A stretch of 29,326 bases of DNA from positions 1 to 29,326 of IMG/VR virus record IMGVR_UViG_3300022908_000007. One strand, 5' to 3'. Under the pieces are notes generated by a model. It was not told where the DNA came from and searched no databases. It was given only the letters and a program-made list of their open reading frames with translations. Shown here one piece after another: positions 1-9,041 of this stretch. Source of the DNA: a virus. Position numbers and translations under genes: made by a program. Position 1 is the first letter of the stretch; the number at the start of each line of letters is the position of its first letter.

Positions 1-3000
1 CAGTATTAATGAATCTTTTGGAACTGCAGGAGCTAATGGAAGAGTAGTTGCATCAAAGCTGTCAGAGTACCCTGATATCGTAAGAACAGCACTTGTTGTC
101 GTTGAATTAGAAGCAGATGTTGTTTGTCTTACGACTACAGAATCCCCATTATAAACAGTACCCGGCAAAGAAGTCCATATACCCCCATTTATTTGATATT
201 GACCTCCTGTTATGGTTATAGCACTCCCAATATTATTACCTCCTATCAATATCATGTTAGACATAACAGTCGTAGATAAAGGCTGCCCTGTAAGATCAAC
301 AAAAGTGAAAGGATATACATTTGAATTACCCGCAGTAATTACACCGCATTGTCTTTTAATAATAGTAACTCCATTCACTACAAATGAAAAGGTAAAAGAA
401 TCAGCTCCTGTTGCATCAGTATTGGGAGTATACACCCATTGTCCACCTGTAAAATTAATTGCCCCTTTAGTCGGAGCTGTTACAATAGTGATATCCGATT
501 GAACAATATTATAATCATCTTCATATACAAATGAACTAGGTGTAATAGGAACCTGTATAACACCATCTGAAAGTGCTTGAGTAGAAAATACAGCCTGATC
601 AGTATAATTGTCCCAATAAGCGATAGTATCTCTTCCTTGCTGCTTATTTAAATGAATGGTACGTTTAAAAAACTTACTTAATTTCCTTGGGATGTCTCTT
701 AACCCATCAAATCCTTCACGCATCGGAACAGAGTTATTTGGATCTTGAAAATATATAGTTCCATTAGGAGATTCACAGTAACACTCTGAAGCATTACCCA
801 TACCATATGTACCTGTTTGACTATATCTAACTTTATTAAATAACTTGTCAGATAAGAATGCTTGATTTTGTCCAGCCTGATCCTCAACAATAGTAGAAAA
901 TACCGGTATATGACAAACATTTATTTCTTGGATACATACTACATAATTACCACGCTGTCTTAATTTTCTAATCCATCCGTAATTACTAGATGTTTCCCCG
1001 TCACCTTCACCAAATAATCGTTCTGCATAAAATCTGTTCAATAAACTTACTTTTGAATCAATAACATATTTATCAGAATATCTGATTGAAGCTTTTCTTA
1101 CTTTAATTCCATCTCGCTCATTATATAAAAACCCTCTACCATAAGAGGTATACTTAGATTCATATAAATCACTGAAATTAAAGTCTTCGACTAAGTATGT
1201 CGTATAATCAACTTCATTCACTGCACTTACCAAATCTCTTGTTTTAAAGAAAACATCACCATCTGTAATTACTCCTGTAGTTGTTTCATACGCTTCACTA
1301 ACTATATTAAACTGCTCTCCAACTTCATAAAATAAATTACTCAAATACGTAGTTGTGTCACCACTTACTACAACCCTTTTTTTAGGGGTATATATTTCAA
1401 TAAGAATATTCTTTCCTGCTATAGCAGCTAAGTCAATAGCTGAATTAAGCCTTACTTTAAGTTCATATGTAATAATATCAGGTTCAGGAGCGGTATCAGT
1501 TACAATTTCAAATCCTGCCACTTGTACGTCAATAAAAGGATTGTCAAACCATACTTTAGTCCCGGCATTATCATAATAATAAAATGTTACTCTATCACCC
1601 GGACTATAATCATAGTTTAATATTGAAGAACTATTTCTTTTATTAAAGATTTTTAATGGGTTAAGCGATAGCACCATATAGTTACCATCTACTCGTAAAT
1701 ATTTCGCATCAATATCTAATACAAATTGATGGGTAGTATTTTCAGATAATAACCACTGATAACTTGCCGCACCAATTGGGGGTGTCCCTGTAAGCTCCCA
1801 TGTCAGCCTAGGACTTAATCCTTTGCTTTGAGCATAAGAATCAGTTTTAAAAATATAATTATCTCCTGTAATTAATGGGAATGCTCTACCGTATCTATCA
1901 TAAAACTGTAATGCAGCTTGATATGCCGAATTTGTCTTCAAAGCATGGATAGAACTAAATTGCCCCGAACCTACACTTGCTAACTCTATATATGCTGTTT
2001 GGGCTTCGTAATATTGAAAATCTACCCACCTTAAATCATAATAATAAGATTCAGCAAATGCTGATACAGCTACCCCTGGCATTTTATTAGCGGCCATATA
2101 TTGCAATGCCCCAAGTGTATTGTTATTGTATGCAGGATCAACAATATATTCATATTGTCTTTTAGCATTGCTATCCCTTATATCTACAGTTGTAATATGT
2201 ATAATATCCCCAGTCTTTACTGTTCCATCAAAGACAACCGTGATTTCTCTTGCATGTGACGCTTTCTTACTCTTAGAGGTATACCCTAAAATAACAAGAG
2301 GATCTGCATCTGAATTAGGAGCCACTTCTAATTTAGGGTCATAATTAGAAATTGTTAAGTTTACATTCACTACTGGGCGTTCATACCCTTCAGTAATGCC
2401 TCCTAAAGCGATTATATTACCATTTACAGATTCTTCTGTCTCTGCTTTCTGAGGAACTCTATCGTACTCTAAATCAGTTTCTACAGGGTCTATATTGACA
2501 TATGATCCATCATTATAAAAAATAAAAGAATAAGTGTTATTAGTAGGGTCATAAGCTTCATAAATTTCTTGTGAAATATCTATAGTTGTATTTGGTAATG
2601 CCAATACGTAATCTCTATTAACAGATTTAATAATGAAGTTATCATACAATGAGAACCGAGCTGCAATATCAATTTCCTTAACTCTATTTGTACCAATATC
2701 AACGGTAACTATGAAATTATTATTCTTTGTAACGTCTTCTCCAATTGCAGTTGTTGATTCCGTAATTGGTACAGGACGTTTAGAATAAGCTGACCATGTA
2801 CTAGCCTCATTATCCAAATAAATAAATTGATTTCTGAACTGGAATAGTTTTTCTTTTAACAAATTCACTACCCTACCAGTGTCGTCATTATAAACAGCAG
2901 TAGGTATTTTAATAGGCTGCGCTTTGATCAACCTGAAATCATCTGCTGTTAATACTCCGTATCCGCCACTTCTAAGTCTTGGAATACTAATATCCCCTAT

Positions 3001-3432
3001 TTCTATATTCCCGTCCGTAAAACCAAGCTTAACTCCATCTACAAGCGTTATGCTTCGAACATAGTTATTTACAGTTAGAGGTAATATATTAATCCCCGCG
3101 CTATCGGTTAGATTAGTGAATAATAAAGTCTTTATATTTAAATCAGGGTCATATTCACCTAACTGATGATAACCAAATGAATTGTATATAAAAAAATAAG
3201 CTTTCCGTATATCTTCGAACTTCTGTGCCCCGATACATTTATTAAGACCTGCAGGTAAGATATATCCTAAAACCTCAAATGTAGATGCAATATTACTTCC
3301 ATCTCCATTTTCCAATTCAACATTCCCTGTATTTTGAAAGTTGAATGCCTCATTGTAATCTGGTGATTGAATAAATTCAGGTGCATCATCCAAATTCATA
3401 CCACCGCCTATAAATAACCTTTTTTCTTGCAT
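1..3432 (-). CDS. Very large tail protein (muzzle/tail-hub-like), partial at window edge
   Basis: An uninterrupted minus-strand frame of 1,144 codons runs from the ATG at 3432 to the left edge with no stop; I checked every codon. It starts 4 nt after the stop of the preceding gene. The N-terminus (MQEKRLFIGGG, then NLDDAPEF) and the beta-rich, repeat-poor body suit a large tail protein. By position after connector genes it corresponds to the muzzle or tail-tube end protein of crAss-like phages; that is inference. Around residues 955-1030 there is an Ig/cadherin-like stretch (GAINFTGGQWVYTPN, ATGADSFTF). A second extracellular beta-module type (GGIWTSLPGTVYNGDSV) follows at about residues 1070-1130. 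Both resemble domains of surface and adhesion proteins, so the distal part may contact the host. The C-terminus lies outside the window. Confidence 0.8.
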   Translation of the reverse strand, partial: MQEKRLFIGGGMNLDDAPEFIQSPDYNEAFNFQNTGNVELENGDGSNIASTFEVLGYILPAGLNKCIGAQKFEDIRKAYFFIYNSFGYHQLGEYDPDLNIKTLLFTNLTDSAGINILPLTVNNYVRSITLVDGVKLGFTDGNIEIGDISIPRLRSGGYGVLTADDFRLIKAQPIKIPTAVYNDDTGRVVNLLKEKLFQFRNQFIYLDNEASTWSAYSKRPVPITESTTAIGEDVTKNNNFIVTVDIGTNRVKEIDIAARFSLYDNFIIKSVNRDYVLALPNTTIDISQEIYEAYDPTNNTYSFIFYNDGSYVNIDPVETDLEYDRVPQKAETEESVNGNIIALGGITEGYERPVVNVNLTISNYDPKLEVAPNSDADPLVILGYTSKSKKASHAREITVVFDGTVKTGDIIHITTVDIRDSNAKRQYEYIVDPAYNNNTLGALQYMAANKMPGVAVSAFAESYYYDLRWVDFQYYEAQTAYIELASVGSGQFSSIHALKTNSAYQAALQFYDRYGRAFPLITGDNYIFKTDSYAQSKGLSPRLTWELTGTPPIGAASYQWLLSENTTHQFVLDIDAKYLRVDGNYMVLSLNPLKIFNKRNSSSILNYDYSPGDRVTFYYYDNAGTKVWFDNPFIDVQVAGFEIVTDTAPEPDIITYELKVRLNSAIDLAAIAGKNILIEIYTPKKRVVVSGDTTTYLSNLFYEVGEQFNIVSEAYETTTGVITDGDVFFKTRDLVSAVNEVDYTTYLVEDFNFSDLYESKYTSYGRGFLYNERDGIKVRKASIRYSDKYVIDSKVSLLNRFYAERLFGEGDGETSSNYGWIRKLRQRGNYVVCIQEINVCHIPVFSTIVEDQAGQNQAFLSDKLFNKVRYSQTGTYGMGNASECYCESPNGTIYFQDPNNSVPMREGFDGLRDIPRKLSKFFKRTIHLNKQQGRDTIAYWDNYTDQAVFSTQALSDGVIQVPITPSSFVYEDDYNIVQSDITIVTAPTKGAINFTGGQWVYTPNTDATGADSFTFSFVVNGVTIIKRQCGVITAGNSNVYPFTFVDLTGQPLSTTVMSNMILIGGNNIGSAITITGGQYQINGGIWTSLPGTVYNGDSVVVRQTTSASNSTTTSAVLTISGYSDSFDATTLPLAPAVPKDSLIL

Positions 3433-3436
3433 GTTG

Positions 3437-4204
3437 TTACGATTTTGGAACTAACTTTGTTGAAACTCGTCCCGCGTGTTCCATCTCATTCAATACAAAA
3501 GGATTCATCCTCATTTTACAAAGCCTTTTTTCTCTAAAATATTCTTTCTTATATTCATTCACCTGAGCATACCCGTACTTCTTGGGCATATCTAAAGCAT
3601 TTTTCCACCTCAAGTAAGCCAATAAACATTGAGTAGCCCTAACATCCACAGAAAAATCATCACACTCCTCATCATAACCATCAGATAGATATTCCAATAC
3701 AATATTTGGAGTATAACTATCCATATTCAAAAATATCACCCGGTTACCTTCATCCACTTTATATTCGCCTCGATCAGGAGTACCACTATTAGCTCCATAC
3801 AAATTATAAGTAAGGCCGTTATAATAGTAGTTATTGAAATAAAGCATATCATATGGGTACAATCCGTAATCAGTTCTACTGCCAACTGTTGTTACACCCC
3901 TTAATCTATTCTCAGTACCACTATTAATCAATGTGGTAAGCTGTTCATTTCTTTTATAGGTAACCACTTCTCCTTTACCATTTATTTCTCCAATCTTAGA
4001 ATAATGAATATAATCACATGGAAGATCTACAGTCTTATTAGCATTTACATTCAGAATAACCGTTTTAAACGTGCCAGTTATATCTAAATTAAATTCTGTT
4101 TCAAGTCCTAACTTCCCAATATTCCATAAACGTAAAAACCGATGCTGTGATTCATCGGTACTGCTCAGGAACTCTCCTATAATTCTTTTAAGTGTAATAT
4201 TCAT
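3437..4204 (-). CDS. Head-tail connector / ring-type protein (putative)
   Basis: A 255-residue protein lying between two other short structural genes and the giant tail gene. The N-terminal part begins NITLKRIIGEFL, and residues 30-70 look like a beta-rich segment (TVDLPCDYIHYSKIGEI) of the kind seen in podoviral tail-tubular/connector proteins that contact a ring neighbour. The C-terminal third is rich in charged and aromatic residues and includes ATQCLLAYLRWKNAL. No catalytic motif is visible. Three connector-size proteins in a row after the capsid gene fit the stacked rings of a crAss-like tail. The exact ring cannot be assigned. The start follows the previous stop by only 2 nt, so the genes are almost certainly cotranscribed. 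Confidence 0.65.
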   Translation of the reverse strand: MNITLKRIIGEFLSSTDESQHRFLRLWNIGKLGLETEFNLDITGTFKTVILNVNANKTVDLPCDYIHYSKIGEINGKGEVVTYKRNEQLTTLINSGTENRLRGVTTVGSRTDYGLYPYDMLYFNNYYYNGLTYNLYGANSGTPDRGEYKVDEGNRVIFLNMDSYTPNIVLEYLSDGYDEECDDFSVDVRATQCLLAYLRWKNALDMPKKYGYAQVNEYKKEYFREKRLCKMRMNPFVLNEMEHAGRVSTKLVPKS

Positions 4205-4206
4205 TT

Positions 4207-4842
4207 TTAACTAGGATTAGATATAGCATCGTTAACATAATCTATTGGTACATTTTTCATAGGTAGCAGTTTAGCCATTATTTTAGTCATTATCCGACTC
4301 TCATAGTTCTTCGGTATATTAAGAGCTGAAGTAAGCAAATCATCACCACTTACAGCCCCTACTAGTTTAATGGTAGCCGTTCCTTCCAATAGTGGATTAC
4401 TTGTCTCATATACAATATTACCATCTTCAATCTTATACAAAACCATCGATTTAGGTAATCCGATCAAACTTTGAGAAAATGATGATCTACTTGTCATCGG
4501 GATACAAGCCATGCATTTACTCCCAACTATTTTAACTTCAGACACCTCATTGTTATTAGGTAGAGATGTTGGAGTACTTGGTAAAACTGTATATTTAACA
4601 CCATCACTCCCTACTAATATTGGTTGATTCTTAAACACTGAAATAAACTGATCATTGCTGTAAGTGCTCTCTCCATTATTAGAGTTCTCTATTGCGTTTA
4701 AATAAGCCATCTCAGCCACTTCCATTGCACCAAGCTCTGCAAAGTACCTCAACCCATAATTAGCATCGTCTGAGGCTTTTAATTTATAGTATGAATCTGA
4801 TATTAATTCAGCTAGTTTTCGATATGTAGTTTGCTCAGCCAT
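4207..4842 (-). CDS. Structural protein of the connector cluster, function unassigned
   Basis: A 211-residue protein whose ATG overlaps the stop of the upstream gene at 4842, a sign of translational coupling. The N-terminus (TYRKLAELISDSYYKL) is predicted helical, and the middle (residues 65-150) is beta-prone with Ser/Thr-rich loops. The segment GSKCMACIPMTSRSSF contains two nearby cysteines but no zinc-ribbon pattern. No enzyme motif is seen. By position it is probably a virion protein of the head-tail interface, one of the ring or stopper proteins. It could equally be a tail assembly chaperone. Confidence 0.6.
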   Translation of the reverse strand: MAEQTTYRKLAELISDSYYKLKASDDANYGLRYFAELGAMEVAEMAYLNAIENSNNGESTYSNDQFISVFKNQPILVGSDGVKYTVLPSTPTSLPNNNEVSEVKIVGSKCMACIPMTSRSSFSQSLIGLPKSMVLYKIEDGNIVYETSNPLLEGTATIKLVGAVSGDDLLTSALNIPKNYESRIMTKIMAKLLPMKNVPIDYVNDAISNPS

Positions 4843-5483
4843 TATTTTTCAGTTTGTATTTTTCGTTCAGCGTATTGTTCAACTTCAACATCACGCATAT
4901 TAATTCCTATGTCTGACATTGCAATAAATAATATCTCATCTAAATCTGTATCGTCATATCTAGGCTGCACAGAGGTACCGACATTATATACAGGTCTGCC
5001 ATTTACTAAAATATAGCCCCACTTAGAAGGGATTATATTTTGCAGATATATAAAATTAGCTGAAGCCAAATTTATAGGGTAAAATTGAAGATAAGCTTTA
5101 TACTCAACATAGATAGGAAAATCAAGTGTAGGCATATCATAAGTCGAGTTAAGTTTATTTCCCAATCTATCATCCTCTACTCTTACGACTTCCACATCTT
5201 TCCCATTTAAAGTATGCCTTAAAGAATCAATATGAAGCACATCAGTAGGCTTGGTATATTTTCCTGCATTATCTATAGTTATAGGGAGTGGATCAGTTTT
5301 AAAGGCTAATAGTGACTCAATATTCTCCTGGTTAATCTGATAAGTTTTATACTTAGAATTGAAGAACCTCATCTCAGCTCTAGGGAATATCAAGTTGAAG
5401 TCATCCGGAGAAATAGACCCATTAAAACCACTTTTAGTAGCCCTATACTTCAACAATCTATAAGCTTCATCTATTGTAGCCAT
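4842..5483 (-). CDS. Head-tail connector-like structural protein (putative)
   Basis: A 213-residue protein that opens the tail-connector transcription unit. It begins ATIDEAYRLLKYRATKSGF, a helical start common in small connector proteins of podoviruses. Later come a beta-rich part and a C-terminal helix (DLDEILFIAMSDIGINM) followed by a charged end. It lies directly downstream of a strong terminator at 5525-5563 and a -7 box, TACATTTG at 5507-5514, 23 nt before the ATG. Expression is therefore probably reset at this gene. The adaptor/ring role is inferred from position between capsid and tail genes. Confidence 0.65.
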   Translation of the reverse strand: MATIDEAYRLLKYRATKSGFNGSISPDDFNLIFPRAEMRFFNSKYKTYQINQENIESLLAFKTDPLPITIDNAGKYTKPTDVLHIDSLRHTLNGKDVEVVRVEDDRLGNKLNSTYDMPTLDFPIYVEYKAYLQFYPINLASANFIYLQNIIPSKWGYILVNGRPVYNVGTSVQPRYDDTDLDEILFIAMSDIGINMRDVEVEQYAERKIQTEK

Positions 5484-5506
5484 ATTTTTATATAATTAAC
5501 ACATAA

Positions 5507-5514
5507 CAAATGTA
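5507..5514 (-). promoter_or_regulatory. -7 promoter box TACATTTG
   Basis: Minus-strand TACATTTG matches the Bacteroidota consensus TAnnTTTG and sits between the terminator of the upstream gene and the ATG at 5483. No TTTG is present 19 nt upstream, so the -33 element is weak or absent. Confidence 0.45.
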
Positions 5515-5524
5515 ACATTTATAA

Positions 5525-5563
5525 AAATAAAAAAGGGAGAAGTCATTTTACAGACTACTCCCT
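5525..5563 (-). terminator. Rho-independent terminator after the post-capsid gene
   Basis: On the minus strand the stem AGGGAG-T-AGTC pairs with GACT-T-CTCCCT (one T/T mismatch) around an 8-nt loop. It is followed at once by TTTTTTATTTTT. It ends the transcript of the gene at 5588-6484. Confidence 0.85.
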
Positions 5564-5587
5564 CACTGAAACATTATAGAAAAGCTC

Positions 5588-6484
5588 TTACAAATTCATA
5601 TTTTTCAAAGCGTCGTAGAGCTTTTTAGCCTTACTATCACCACTCATGGCTAAAGCTGATATTTGTTCAGGAATATCAGATTGCGGATCTACTGGCGAAA
5701 TCGCAACATCCGTATCTTTAAATTTCAAGATGCCTTCATCAAGAATAATCACACCTTTGCTTAAAGCTTTTGTGACAAGGTATTTAATCTTGTTTCTAGG
5801 GTCATTGAACACACTCAAAAAAGTGGATGAATTAGTTTTAGATTTTAGAATAAACTGAGTTCTGATATTGTCCTCCTGCTCATCAACATTTGATACATCA
5901 ATACCAAATACCATTGCGATTGGTAACATTTCTTCTAATGAAGCCTCTCTTGCGGTCTTCTCAGCTAAATAATCATCATCTGCCTTTTGACGTACGGCCA
6001 GCATTGCTTTTGACTCATCAATAAGACGGTATTTGACCGGAACATCGTTAAGCTTGTTCTCATTGTCCTCGCAAATGTCCTGAACCATCAAAGCATCAAA
6101 TTTAGCTTCTTCATTAGCCTTTATTTTAATGTATCCTTGAGTAAAAATAATGTCATTCTTTCCATCGACATTCATCAGCCTTTGTTTAGTAGGCTTAGGC
6201 GACTCCTGATCTTTTTCCCAAATACTATTGTAGCCATGTAAAAATCTCCATGCTTCCTGTTCACCTCTTTCTTTATTGAAAGCTACTCCGGCATTTGGAG
6301 CAATGTATATACTTGGATAAGGGTTATCCAATACTTCGCCTGAAAGTTTGTCTTTCGGCTTCTGTGCCAGGAAATCCTGCGTAAGTTTAAATTCATAAAA
6401 ACCTTTTTTTGGTAAGGCTCTCTTCTCCGTTTGTCTTTTACCAAATGAAGGGTTACCGCGTTTTGTTGGAGCTAAAGTTTCCAT
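5588..6484 (-). CDS. Post-capsid virion or assembly protein, unassigned
   Basis: A 298-residue charged protein located directly downstream of the capsid gene. The first 30 residues are basic and low in complexity (RGNPSFGKRQTEKR). The middle has a compact alpha/beta look, and the last 40 residues form probable helices (IPEQISALAM). It has its own start after the capsid gene's terminator and is closed by a second strong terminator, so its dosage is probably set independently of both capsid and tail genes. No recognisable enzyme motif is present. An internal head protein, capsid accessory protein or assembly factor are all possible. Confidence 0.6.
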   Translation of the reverse strand: METLAPTKRGNPSFGKRQTEKRALPKKGFYEFKLTQDFLAQKPKDKLSGEVLDNPYPSIYIAPNAGVAFNKERGEQEAWRFLHGYNSIWEKDQESPKPTKQRLMNVDGKNDIIFTQGYIKIKANEEAKFDALMVQDICEDNENKLNDVPVKYRLIDESKAMLAVRQKADDDYLAEKTAREASLEEMLPIAMVFGIDVSNVDEQEDNIRTQFILKSKTNSSTFLSVFNDPRNKIKYLVTKALSKGVIILDEGILKFKDTDVAISPVDPQSDIPEQISALAMSGDSKAKKLYDALKNMNL

Positions 6485-6506
6485 TTTTTTCTTTTCTATA
6501 AGTTTA

Positions 6507-6538
6507 TAAAAATCCCTCCCATATTTCTATGAGAGGGA
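6507..6538 (-). terminator. Strong terminator after the major capsid gene
   Basis: On the minus strand an 11-bp stem, TCCCTCTCATA with TATGGGAGGGA (one T-G wobble), encloses a GAAA tetraloop and is followed by TTTTTATA. It separates the capsid message from the next gene. Confidence 0.88.
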
Positions 6539-6547
6539 ATAGATTTA

Positions 6548-7900
6548 TTAGTTACCTTTTAGGATTGCATATTGTTGCGCTCCAATTACCCTAGCACCAA
6601 AATATCCGATAGTAGTGTAGATTTTTTCTGCTCTTGTACCTCCCCCGTCAGAGTATAAACCATTCTCTTTCATATGCCATTTATTAGAATTAAATGGAGT
6701 TTGATACATTACTGAGAAACGAGGCAGTGTTACTGTTGATCCATCTTCACGGTATGAAGACGTTTTACCAGTAGGCATAATTAGAGAGAACCTATTACGA
6801 ACTCCTAATCCTTGTGAACCATACATAGTCTGTTCATCAAATAGCCCATAGTTAGAGAAGTTGTACTTTCTGTTGTAAATTTTCAAAGATTGAAAATCAC
6901 GGTTTAGATTGATACCATTTCTAGTACCAGCCTCAGAAGCATACACGATACCACCATTATTGATCTCTGTGAAAATAGAGTTCTGCATCTCAATGTTAGC
7001 CGAACTATCAGAAAGAATATCATACTCTTTAGGCGCACCTACTGAGTTTAACGCTCTATCTAACGTGGCAAACTGCGCGATACTCCAAGTCGAATAGTCC
7101 ATATTGATACCATTCGCTTGAATTTGTTTGATCACACCGTTTGAACCCTCTTCAGCATACGGAAGATTTGAAGTTTGAGTACCCTCGAAAATCAACAGAT
7201 CTCTTTCCATCATCAGACGCAGGTTAGTATCCTGTAACTGTTTATATGTGTAAGAGAATTTACCGTTAATTTGGAACTCAACTTTCTCAGCATCAGAAAG
7301 GTCACCAATTGTATCATCAGAACGGATTTCAGTACAGTAGTTGCTATACTTATCAATGTTCCTGATGATAGTTTCAGTTTTATCTGATTGCTCTCCTAAA
7401 TAAAGAAAACCACGAGCTAACAGCTCATCTCCGGCTAATACTGAAGAATTTTGTCCAGTAACAAGTGGTGTCAGAATAAATGTGTGTGCATTTGGTGTAG
7501 TCTTAACCGGAACCGCTGAGACACGTGAATCTACCCCTGTACGAGAATTTCTGAAAATCATACCTAAGCTAGGTAGTGATTTAGTACCTGACTGTGAATA
7601 AGACCCTACACCAACAGTAATTGTTGCCGGGGCACTGTTAGCTACTGTAACATCTGCAGAAGCAGTAACGAACCCTAAAGCCCTACCGCGTGACTGATAC
7701 CACAAAAATTGTTTGTTACTTGATTTTTCCTCGTTACCCATTAGCTCAGCTAACGACGTATATGGTGCCCATCCGTAAGTTTCGTAGAACTTATCAAGAG
7801 CGTGAACATTTACTATATTAAGGCCGGAGATAAGGCCTGCTCTGGTGATCGATGGATCTGCGTAATTTGCAGGTGTGCTATTTGGAACGGTGATTGCCAT
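6548..7900 (-). CDS. Major capsid protein (HK97-fold, crAss-like)
   Basis: A 450-residue protein, a typical size for a phage capsid subunit, positioned after terminase, portal and a scaffold-like gene. It starts with a helical N-arm region (LISGLNIVNVHALDKFYETYG). A long beta-rich core includes TLPRFSVMYQTPFN and the Gly-rich SDGGGTRAEKIYTTIGYFG near the end. A stretch at residues 215-275 (FSYTYKQLQDTNLRLMMERD) resembles the spine helix of HK97-type subunits. No protease domain is fused. A strong terminator follows, consistent with a highly expressed, separately bounded message. The assignment is by order and character. Confidence 0.8.
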   Translation of the reverse strand: MAITVPNSTPANYADPSITRAGLISGLNIVNVHALDKFYETYGWAPYTSLAELMGNEEKSSNKQFLWYQSRGRALGFVTASADVTVANSAPATITVGVGSYSQSGTKSLPSLGMIFRNSRTGVDSRVSAVPVKTTPNAHTFILTPLVTGQNSSVLAGDELLARGFLYLGEQSDKTETIIRNIDKYSNYCTEIRSDDTIGDLSDAEKVEFQINGKFSYTYKQLQDTNLRLMMERDLLIFEGTQTSNLPYAEEGSNGVIKQIQANGINMDYSTWSIAQFATLDRALNSVGAPKEYDILSDSSANIEMQNSIFTEINNGGIVYASEAGTRNGINLNRDFQSLKIYNRKYNFSNYGLFDEQTMYGSQGLGVRNRFSLIMPTGKTSSYREDGSTVTLPRFSVMYQTPFNSNKWHMKENGLYSDGGGTRAEKIYTTIGYFGARVIGAQQYAILKGN

Positions 7901-7933
7901 TTTTTTTCTAGTTTAAAATGTTTGACTAAGGAA

Positions 7934-8992
7934 TTATTTCCATATCATATCCGCAACACTTTGATTTAAGTCAGGCGAGGTACTAGTCGGTGTAAGATCA
8001 ATGTTTTTAATATCAGCAACAACATCCTTGGTTGCAGACGTTTTCATTTGTGTGGCTGAAGAAGAAAGAATTTTATCGAAGTGTTTTAATTTTAGCATAT
8101 CCTCTGCTATTTTTAAAATATTCTCTTTTCCATTCTCGTCAACCCATCCTAGATCTTTGGCAACTTGTGACTCTCCGGTAATCAGCTTCTTCATGTAATC
8201 AGCTTGTGAAGCCCGTTCTTCATCAGTTATCTTGTAAGCAACTTCCTCGTCACCAACTTTAAACTTAAACTCAGAAATTTTAGGCATCTCCACATCTACG
8301 TCAGCAATCCACTTTTGAATAGATTCGTCAATCTGCTCTTGAGTTAATTGTACTGGCTCCGGTGCTTTTTCTTGTGTTATTTTTGGGAATTCTATGTTCT
8401 TTTTTGATTCTTCTAAAGCTAATCTCGCATCTCTTGCGTCACGGCTTAGAAGAAGTTCTTTTTCATCAATCCTGTCGTTAAAATCTACTGCTTTTTGATA
8501 TTCATCAGGATAAACTTCAGGATCAATTTCGCTTAAATCCTTTTTAGCTGGTAAAGTTCCAAACTTAGCTTTTATTTCAATATCTACATCTTTGTCTGTC
8601 CATTTAGGATTTTGAAGCTTTAAGTTTTCTTTTACAACATCTACATCAGACATTGTATTGTAATCTTTATTCTTCTTAGATAAATACTGATAAAGCTCAT
8701 CTTCTTTACCATCTTGAATTGCATCAAAAATTTGTTTAGAGTACTCATCCTTAAATTCAGGAAGCCTTTCTACTATTTTTTCTACAATCTTTTCTGTTAC
8801 GACAGGCTCAGCTTTAGTAGGTTCAACAGCATCTAATTTAGTTGGCTCTGTAACTACAGGCTCAACAATAGGTGCTTTGGTTTCATCTACCTGAACTTCT
8901 CCATTGTTGGTAGTGGGTGTATCCCAAATATTAAAATCTTTTGTAGTTGGCGTTTCAGCAACTGGTGTTTCAGTGTTTTGATTCTCTTCCAT
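7934..8992 (-). CDS. Scaffolding-like protein between portal and capsid genes
   Basis: A 352-residue, very acidic protein. The first 75 residues are Pro/Thr/Glu-rich and probably disordered, with imperfect repeats (EPVVTEPTK, AEPVVTEKIVE). The rest is dominated by charged helices (KEDELYQYLSKKNK, DARDARLALEESKK). A compact segment rich in Lys and Asp, with GDEEVAYKITDEERA, lies around residues 245-300, and the end contains DLNQSVADMIWK. Size, charge, helix content and the slot between portal and capsid genes match phage scaffolding proteins. A -7 box at 9012-9019 lies 19 nt upstream of the ATG. A capsid-bound accessory protein is the alternative. Confidence 0.65.
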   Translation of the reverse strand: MEENQNTETPVAETPTTKDFNIWDTPTTNNGEVQVDETKAPIVEPVVTEPTKLDAVEPTKAEPVVTEKIVEKIVERLPEFKDEYSKQIFDAIQDGKEDELYQYLSKKNKDYNTMSDVDVVKENLKLQNPKWTDKDVDIEIKAKFGTLPAKKDLSEIDPEVYPDEYQKAVDFNDRIDEKELLLSRDARDARLALEESKKNIEFPKITQEKAPEPVQLTQEQIDESIQKWIADVDVEMPKISEFKFKVGDEEVAYKITDEERASQADYMKKLITGESQVAKDLGWVDENGKENILKIAEDMLKLKHFDKILSSSATQMKTSATKDVVADIKNIDLTPTSTSPDLNQSVADMIWK

Positions 8993-9011
8993 TTTCTATA
9001 ATGTTATAATT

Positions 9012-9019
9012 CAAAGGTA
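9012..9019 (-). promoter_or_regulatory. -7 promoter box TACCTTTG before the scaffold-like gene
   Basis: TACCTTTG on the minus strand matches TAnnTTTG and is 19 nt before the ATG at 8992. No -33 TTTG is seen at the expected distance. Confidence 0.4.
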
Positions 9020-9041
9020 TAATTTTTAAATTATATTTTCA

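Noticed and set aside
212-2344. Several plus-strand frames of 73-96 codons inside the giant tail gene
   Set aside because: They lie opposite a 1,144-codon uninterrupted minus-strand gene and have no leaders or promoter boxes.
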